Made by a program: the position numbers and the translations under genes. Below, piece after piece: positions 56,169-64,000 of a stretch of 64,000 nucleotides of DNA. Origin of the DNA: Brassica napus (taxonomy: Eukaryota > Streptophyta > Magnoliopsida > Brassicales > Brassicaceae); contig NW_026014789.1 of NCBI RefSeq assembly GCF_020379485.1, forward strand, positions 1 to 64,000, read 5' to 3'. Below the pieces are notes generated by a model. It saw only the letters and a program-made list of their open reading frames with translations. It was not told where the DNA came from and searched no databases. The first letter of the stretch is position 1. The number at the start of each line of letters is the position of its first letter.

Positions 56169-56602
56169 TATACACTTTTGTGTTTAGAGTGTGTTTAATA
56201 ATAATCAGAGAAGATTAGAGTAAAGTTTAGAGAGAATAGAGAGATTCTAGAGAGAGAGAGACTCAAAACTCCATTTATTAATTTAATGTCTCAGATACAA
56301 GTTATAAATGAAGAGATAAGGCTGATACAAAGAGGATTTCGAAAATGGGACTCAAAGCATGTGAAGTCAAGGCTAGCTGGCTGCTGAGAGGCTTCACATG
56401 CTTGGACAGGCTGTAAAGTGGCTTCACCTTTCCAGCTATGACCAAACCTTATCCACACCACTCCTTGCTCCCCTTTGGACGTGATCCCTTCTCCAAATAG
56501 GTTCAAGGTAACTTCCCATGCTTTTATCTTACCACTCCAAAGTTACTGTGGTAAATAAAAGTTACCATGGTAATCTCTAAAGTTACTGTCTCAGCCTCAA
56601 CA
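56169..56602 (-). repeat. 5' LTR of copia A, second copy
   Basis: 434 bp against 436 bp in copy 1. Single-base losses in T and A runs near 56184 and 56555. Confidence 0.87.
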
Positions 56603-57333
56603 GGGTTATCCCAGGATCAGGAATCTGGAAGAAGAGAGTCTTCCAATCCTACTAGTGAAGCTGAAAGAACAACTCCTCTTGATCATGAGAGGGGAGTGGA
56701 ACTGAATCTCATGAGCAAGTGCACAATCAAGAAGATTCAGGCCAGCATAATCAAGAGGTGACACAGGAAGTAGAGAGTGGTGCTCAGTCTAGTGGAGATG
56801 GGCAAAGAGAGTCTACTGGCTCAGATGAGAGTGGTACTCAGTCTAGTGGAGATTGGGAAGTAGAACCTGATGGGTCAAATGAGAGTGGTGCTCAATCAAG
56901 TGAAGATAGGCAAGAAACACAAGAAGAACAAGTGGTACACTCTCGTGTTTACCCAGTTGGAAGCATCTCTCTTCACCCTTGTGCTCCTCCTTAGCTCCTG
57001 AACTTGTTCGTCTTGTGTTTCTTGCCTATCTTCACTTGATTGAGCACCACTCTCATTTGACCCATCAGGATCTACTTCCCAATCTCCACTAGACTGAGTA
57101 CCACTCTCATCTGAGCCAGTAGACTCTCTTTGCCCATCTCCACTAGACTGAGCACCACTCTCTACTTCCTGTGTCATCTCTTGATTATGCTGGCCTGAAT
57201 CTTCTTGATTGTGCACTTGCTCATGAGATTCAGTTCCATTCCCCCTCTCATGATCAAGAGGAGTTGTTCTTTCAGCTTCACTAGTAGGATTGGAAGACTC
57301 TCTTCTTCCAGATTCCTGATCCTGGGATAACCC
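56603..57333. repeat. Inverted repeat, second copy, spacer flipped
   Basis: Left arm 56603-56933, spacer 56934-57001, right arm from 57002. The spacer is the exact reverse complement of 28404-28471. The arm mismatch 8 bp from the spacer (C versus A) has switched sides together with it, whereas mismatches farther out (near 28228 in copy 1) have not. Confidence 0.93.
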
Positions 57334-59662
57334 TATCCCTAGCTTCTCCAACAGCACCCTCAGTGTTGTTGCTCTATCAGATGGAGCTTGAGACAAATCC
57401 TTCAGATTTTCCCACTCCTTTTCTTCATAATACCCTTTGGATTCAATAAACTTCACTTCTCTAGATACCATCACTCTCCTTGCTTCAGGATCATAGCACT
57501 TGTATCCCTTCTGAGTGATAGAGTATCCAATAAACATTGCCTTAGTACTCTTTGCCTCCAGCTTGTTTCTCTGTTCTCCTGGAGTCATGACATAGCATAC
57601 ACACCCAAATACTCGTAGGTGATCAATAAAGGCTTGCTCTTATTCAGCACCTCAAATGGAGACAGATTCTTCAGTATCTTGGTTGGGACCCGGTTGATGA
57701 GGTAGCAAGCAGTTTGAACAGCATCTCCCCAAAATCTTTTTGGGACATTTGCATGAAACATCATCGACCTAGCAACCTCCATCAAGTGCCTATTCTTCCT
57801 CTCAGCTACACCATTCTGCTGTGGTGTGTAGGGAGAACTGGTCTGATGCACAATCCCATGCTTGGCTAGATGACTCTTGAAGGCATTGCTGATGTATTCA
57901 CCTCCGTTGTCTGATCTCAGTACCTTCACAGTAGCATTGTATTGATTAGATACATATGCTTGGAAGTTCATAAACGCTTCTAGCACCTTATCTTAGATGA
58001 TGGAAGCAATGTGAGCCATGTATACTTAGACTTCTCATCAATGAATGTCACAAAGTATTTATGGCTGTCTCTAGACATGCATGGAGCGGTCCACACATCC
58101 GAGTGAACTAGATCAAAGCAATGCTCATAAGTAGTCTTAGATGTTGGGAAAACAGTCCTACAATGCTTTCCTAATATGCATGCTTCACAATCCAAGTGAT
58201 TGAATGACATATTAGGGATTATCAACTCAATGGCACGAGCATGAGGATGTCCTAATCTAGCATGCCAAGTAATACTATCAATCTTCTCAGCAGTACTACT
58301 CAAGCAACTAGAATCAAAGGGATTAGAGGTCTTAGCCAAGTCGAGGTGGTATAGCTGATTTTTGCTGTCTCCTCTGCCAATGACTCTCCCAGTCTTCAAA
58401 TCTTGGAACTCAACTTCATCAGGTCTGAATACTACTTGACAATCAAGATCAATGGTAGCTTTCTTCACAGATAATAGATTTGAAGTGAACTGAGGCATAT
58501 AGAAAGCAGCCGTGTCCTTCTCAAACAGTTTGAGCTTTCCCACTCCTTCTATTGGGATCATAGCGCCATTAGCTATCTTAACACTCCCTGTTGCAGCCTT
58601 GATCTCACTTATAAGCCTCCTATCACTGATCATATGATGACTTGCTCCAGAATCAATCACCATGGGTTTAGAAGCTCCGGATTGTATAGTATGCTTCTTG
58701 CTTGCTGTTAAGGCTTGTACATGTTCCATGAACACTCTCCATTCCTTCCTGGTGATGCGATCATCAGCTCCACTCCCTTTCTCCTGCTCTCTTAACACCC
58801 CACTGTCTTCTACTGATTCCCCCATGTAGGCTGAGTAAGAACACTCTCCCACAACTCTCTTTCTACCCTTTCCTATGTTGATAGAAGCTTTGGATAGCAT
58901 TCTGCACCTTCTCTTCTTCCGGAAGCCCTCACTCCTACTCCCGGTTAGCCTCCATGAGCCCTCACTCCTACTCATGGTTAGCTTCTGGAAGCTCTCACTC
59001 CTACTCCCAGTTGGCTTCCATGAGCTCTCACTCCTACTCATGGTTAGCTTCTGGAAGCTCTCACTCCTACTCCCAGTTGGCTTCCATGAGCTCTCACTCC
59101 TACTCATGGTTAGCCTCTCATCATCTCTCATTATCTCATACGCCCTTCTTATAAGCCCACAAATCTCTTCCATTTCCGGAAGCTGTTCCCCTCTTAGAAC
59201 CATCTCTACCAGCCACCCATATGATGACTCCATGCTCGCCAAGAGCTTCAAGACCGTCTCTTGCTCTTGTGTAGTATCCCCATCCACATGGGATCTCAAC
59301 CCTTGTAGTTCAACCCACAAATGTTGTAGCTTCCTCACATGGTTATTGAACTCTTCTCTTCCTGGTTTACCTCCACTGATCACCTTCTTGACTTCATACA
59401 CTCTCCTAAGACTGATCTTGTTCTCATAAACATCTTCAATCTTCTCAAGCAGTGTACTTTCTTCAAGACTAAAGCAACTTCCACTTGTTTCTCTTGCTGT
59501 CTGATCTTTCTCAGCAGCTCTACCCTTCAAAGACTCTTCCTTCTCATGGTTTCTCCAAACTCCACACCTCTTCAGAGTCGCTCTCATTTGTGAGAACCAC
59601 CCCCACTCATTTCTTCTATCTTCCTTCTCTTCACGCCTTGCTGAACCACAAGCTAGACCCAT
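56896..59662 (-). pseudogene. Copia F gag to linker, second copy, frameshifted
   Basis: From ATG at 59662 the frame is open to 57980 (gag, SR repeats, protease, first integrase half), then shifts near 57990 (a GAT-type indel), continues 57986-57585, and shifts again near 57630 (lost A) into 57588-56896. In this copy the minus-strand arm continues correctly through the flipped spacer into RRSTRVKRDASNWVNTRVY, the natural continuation towards reverse transcriptase. Confidence 0.87.
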
Positions 59663-59852
59663 CTTCTGACCTTGTCAAACACCTAAAGGGACTCCCTTGA
59701 AGCTGACTCTCCAAAAGAAACACCAACAGACACAAACTTGACTTTTAAAGGATCTAGCTCTCGACAACTCTCAAGAACTCTCAAGAACACTCAAGAACAT
59801 TTAGAAAAACGAAATCACTCTCTCCTTTTGAACGAACCTGGCTCTGATACCA

Positions 59853-60367
59853 TATTAGATTTGGTGATTTAAGAAGTGATTAAGTCTAATCTGAGAATTA
59901 AAGAGATTGGAGATTAAGAACAAGAGAGAGACTTAAGAGAGAGAGACTCAAAACTCCATTACTTTATTAATGAGTGAGGTTACATATTTATAAGAGAGCT
60001 ACAAGGGTTTCCAAAACTCGAAATGGGCACTATTGAAGCATGTGGAGTCAAAGGTTGCTTTAGAGATGGACGGATAAGAGGACTCGCATGCTTCCTCTCC
60101 TTACAGCCTGTCACAGCCTGGCATGCTCTTCCCTTATCCTCTCAACGTTCTGATCCTTCTCCTCTTGAGTAACTCTTCCTCGTTTACCATTTCACTTGGG
60201 CAATGCATGGTAAGTTTTGGTCGAGGCTTGGATGGTACGGACTGTACGGCTTGTACGGCCTTGTACGGACGTCCGTACCATACTCTCTCTAAACTCCACT
60301 CTGCCTCATCTCTTCATCTCCTCAACTCCTCTTCTCTTCTCACTTATATGCTTAACTCAACTCAACA
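59853..60367 (-). repeat. 5' LTR of copia F, second copy
   Basis: 515 bp, same as 31322-31836 by eye. Primer site 59840-59852. Confidence 0.87.
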
Positions 60368-61753
60368 CTTCATCCTAACTCCTATGAGATTTATTCAACT
60401 TCCTAGTGATTCTCCATTACTTTATATATCAAAATCAAGCTTCTTCCATCGTGATTCATCCTGGTTTGATTAGAATGACAAAGAAGCTGTCATATTCCCA
60501 AACAGGAAAAATGGGATCACCTGATTTGAAAGTGGGATAGCTTCTTCATCCTAACTCCTATGAAATTTATTCAACTTCCTAGTGATTCTCCATTACTATA
60601 TGTATCAAAATCAAGCTTCTTACATCGCGATTCATCCTGTTTTGATTAGAATGACAAGGAAGCTGTCATATTCCCAAACAGGAAAACTGGGATCACCTGA
60701 TTTGAAAGTGGGATAGCTTCTTCATCCTAACTCCTATGAGATTTATTCAACTTCCAAATGGTTCTCCACTACTTTATGTATCCAATTCAAGCTTCTTACA
60801 TCATGATTCATCCTGGTTTGATTAGAATGACAAAGAAGCTGTCATATTCCCAAACAGGAAAATTGGGATCACCTGATTTGAAAGTGGGACAGCTTCTTCA
60901 TCCTAACTCCTATGAGATTTATTCAACTTCCTAATGATTCTCCATTACTTTATGTATCAAAATTAAGCTTCTTACGTCGCGATTCATCCTGGTTTGATTA
61001 GAATGACAAGGAAGCTGTCATATTCCCAAACAGGAAAAATGGGATCACCTGATTTGAAAGTGGGATAGCTTCTTCATCCTAACTCCTATGAAATTTATTC
61101 AACTTCCTAGTGATTCTCCATTACTATATGTATCAAAATCAAGCTTCTTACATCGCGATTCATCCTGTTTTGATTAGAATGACAAGGAAGCTGTCATATT
61201 CCCAAACAGGAAAACTGGGATCACCTGATTTGAAAGTGGGATAGCTTCTTCATCCTAACTCCTATGAGATTTATTCAACTTCCTAGTGATTCTCCATTAC
61301 TTTATATAACAAAATCAAGCTTCTTACATCGCGATTCATCCTGGTTTAATTAGAATGACAAAGAAGCTGTCATATTCCCAAACAGGAAAATTGGGATCAC
61401 CTGATTTGAAAGTGAGACAGCTTCTTCATCCTAACTCCTATGAGATTTATTCAACTTCCTAATGATTCTCCATTACTTTATGTATCAAAATCAAGCTTCT
61501 TACGTCGCGATTCATCCTGGTTTGATTAGAATGACAAGGAAGCTGTCATATTCCCAAACAGGAAAACTGGGATCACCTAATTTGAAAGTGGGATAGCTTC
61601 TTCATCCTAACTCCTATGAGATTTATTCAACTTCCTAATGGTTCTCCACTACTTTATGTATCCAATTCAAGCTTCTTAGATCACGATTCATCCTGGTTTG
61701 ATTAGAATGACAAAGAAGCTGTCATATTCCCAAACAGGAAAACTGGGATCACC
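60368..61753. repeat. 176-bp satellite, second copy
   Basis: Same eight units in the same variant order as 31837-33222, offset 28,531. No length change is seen. Confidence 0.92.
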
Positions 61754-62462
61754 TGTGGTGCAGCCTGGGTATGGCTTAAACTCTGGATCACTTGAAGGTG
61801 GATGGATAGAGGGTGTTCTAAGAGGCTACTAGCTCTCCTTTGAACTATGAACGTTTCCCTGAGCCTGTGGGTTGGCGCCAAGGATGGTTTGCTACTCAAA
61901 GACACAAGATCACCTTGTATTGTCTAAGATGGGATTCACAGGAATTCCTTCCTTTAAGTGAGATCAATGTTCTAGAGCTGAACAGAGAAAGCTAGAGACA
62001 AGACAACAAAGTTGACTGAATAATTCTTAGATTGAAAGTTGAGAAAACAAAGCTGCGTCCCCCATGTTCTTAAAGGTAAAATCGAAAACCCTAATAATAA
62101 ACCAAGGTGGTTTAATTCTAATTCTAATCCTAATTGTCTTTGGTTTAAATTAAATGAAAGCCCAATAACCGAAGCCCTTACAAAGTAATTAAATTAAACC
62201 AACAAGCTGGTTTATCTTGATCTCCTTGCCTTGAACCAAGGCCCACGGTTTTGGCTAACTCCTGGAGCCTCTCCTCTTGTGCTCTCAGTCTTGATCTAGT
62301 AACTGGTCCACTCCACACACTGGATGGCTCACATGGTATCTCACTCTGGTTCCGGTTCTCTTCAGTATCCTCAGCTTCACACCTCTCTTCTACGGCAGTC
62401 TCATCACTTGGCTCGTCCTCATCAGTCTCGCTCAGCTCCTCTTCTATGTCTCTGGTCATGGC
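61754..62462 (-). repeat. Gypsy I 3' LTR part, second copy
   Basis: Matches 33223-33931, including the acidic polyprotein tail (minus strand, ending at 62178). Confidence 0.78.
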
Positions 62463-64000
62463 TATGAGATTTGAGAGCTCTGGCTGTGTATGTGTATGAG
62501 AAGCCATTAGAGGCAAAGAATAATGTCTTGAACTAGTTGAATAAGAGGTCTGATGAAACTAGTATGAACTTGAATCAGAAACAAAGAGACTTAGAGAGAT
62601 TAAGAGATTAGAGACTAAGAAAGGGGTAGATTAAGGGAATCTGATCAAGAACACACTTTTATATTTATGAAGGAGATGGGGAAAACCCCCATACTCTCTT
62701 AAGAGAGTTACAAACGCCCATGAGGGTCTTTATATAGGTTTTACACTCTTGCAAACTCATAAACCTATATCTAATGGATAGAAATAACTTAAGAGGAATG
62801 GATGGTGAGGATGAGTTGGTCTTGTTGTAATCTGAGTGATGTGTGCTGATTGGATAAGCTAAGCTGGCTCACTTTAATTCAAACCAAGGCAAGCTGGCTC
62901 CTTGCTTGTGATTGGCTCTCCTTAGGCTCCTACTAATCTTCCATGCATCTGTCCAGGTTCATGGTCGTGGCTCCCTTCTCTTTACAGCAAGAGACAGCCT
63001 GTCCAAGACCAGAACTAGCCAATCACACACAAGGAAGCTCCCATTGGTTGTTTGCCTCCACAAAGCATCTTCTTGATTCCCTTTGACTAGATTCAAACCT
63101 TGGTGCCTTATCCATATACTATGCACACTCTTCACATCCTGAATAGTGACCCAAATAGTGAATAGTCAACCTGAATAGTGACTAGTGATTCACTATTCAC
63201 TTTTACACAAACTTGCCCAAACTTCTCCAATCTTACTGTGGTAACTTTCCAAAGTTACTGTGGTAACTTTGGAGTTACTGTCTGACCCAAATCTTCTCCA
63301 AATGGTGTCTAAGTCCCTCCTGGACTTAACCCTATCTTTGCACACTCATCAGACCACTTCTGAAGCCTTAAGACTCTCCCAAAGCCTTAACATACAATCT
63401 CTGAAGATCTTGCCATGTCTTTGCACAAGCACCAACTCAACTCATCACTTTTGCTTCTCCACTTCTTCTCTTCAAGTTAACACTCCCCCTCAAGCTTGAC
63501 TCTAGCTGATCCTAAGTCAAGCTTGGAACCTTGAAGAACTTCCTCATTAAAAACCTCACCAAGGAAAACCCTTTGGGACAAAACCTTGATGAGGGAAAAA
63601 GAGTAAAGTCTCCAAGGCTTAGGGATTGGCCAGTGAGTCTTTGTGCCTTACCAACAATGTAAGGGACACAAAGACTCTGGATCATGGCCTCTACAATCAT
63701 CCCACGCCTTGTACTCTCCTTACTGCCTAATCTTGGTCTCTCCCCCTTTCACCTAACCTCTTGTTAGGTTGAAGTGCTCGGACACACCAGATCAGCCTCT
63801 TCTTGGAGATACAACTTCTCTTACTGAGTCTTGGCTGCTTCTTCTTCTTATAGAGTCGCCACCTTGTTGCTTGAGCTACATGAGGATGCTTCAGACACTC
63901 TCCAATCACCTCAACACTTGAAGCCGCCTTGGACATTGCTTCTTCATCCTTCATCATACTTCTCAACAGGTTGCTTCCTCTTCTAGAATAACCACCAAGC
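62463..64000 (-). mobile_element. Non-autonomous element H, second copy (cut by window end)
   Basis: 3' LTR 62463-63482 (1020 bp, one A gained near 62684 and one C lost near 62941), purine tract, hairpin 63554-63594, then the interior to the window edge. Confidence 0.92.

Larger units (their letters stand above)
55334..56602 (-). mobile_element. Copia A gag and 5' LTR, second copy
   Basis: Gag piece 55334-56009 (minus), primer site 56156-56168, LTR 56169-56602 (434 bp). The gag frame has three indels not in copy 1 (near 55546, 55652 and 55858). Confidence 0.88.
44790..64000. repeat. Copy 2 of long direct duplication (continues past window)
   Basis: Starts inside the E gag frame (ATCTTGAGTGGGAGAAG; 16242 corresponds to 44790). 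It differs from copy 1 by few substitutions and many one-base indels, most of them losses in homopolymers, and by the flipped 68-bp spacer at 56934-57001. Confidence 0.95.

Overview
The window is plant nuclear DNA made almost entirely of nested LTR retrotransposons around a short tandem satellite. The 176-bp HindIII-type satellite (31837-33222) matches my memory of the Brassica centromeric repeat CentBr. Together with CRM-like Ty3/gypsy elements and young Ty1/copia elements it points to a centromeric or pericentromeric region of a Brassica-type crucifer. I see no host gene, rRNA, tRNA or CRISPR. Element names below (A-K) are local labels.

Layout, left to right. Copia A (minus strand) runs from beyond the left edge to its 5' LTR at 27636-28071. 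Three insertions split it: intact copia B (1106-7189, minus), intact copia C (7600-13601, plus) and non-autonomous D (14161-26801, minus). D itself carries the intact CRM-like gypsy E (14521-21152, plus) in its 3' LTR. Next come a 332-bp inverted repeat around a 68-bp spacer (28072-28803), 5'-half copia F (minus, to 31836), eight satellite units, and CRM-like gypsy I (minus). I is split by non-autonomous H (33932-38102) and cut by non-autonomous J (39310 on), which is cut in turn by decayed copia K (41752-44789).

At 44789/44790 the sequence jumps back to the interior of E. From there to the window end it repeats 16242-35469 almost exactly (offset 28,548 at the start, 28,531 at the end). This is a direct duplication with a unit of about 28.5 kb. 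Copy 2 has many one-base homopolymer losses, densest near the junction, so either a very recent duplication or an unpolished assembly join is possible. One real structural difference is that the 68-bp spacer of the inverted repeat is in opposite orientation in the two copies.

B, C and E each carry a full-length open polyprotein and LTR pairs of equal length that look identical by eye. D and H have LTR pairs differing by one base in length. Target-site duplications (TSDs) are perfect for C, D, E and H and show that these LTRs end in TG...TA, not TG...CA. B, C and E presumably supply gag, protease, reverse transcriptase, RNase H and integrase. D, H and J have no usable polyprotein but share the tRNA-Met-type primer site and a purine tract, so they probably depend on autonomous relatives in trans. 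A hairpin with compensatory stem changes lies about 30-40 nt after the stop codon in B, C and E, and at the matching place in D and H.
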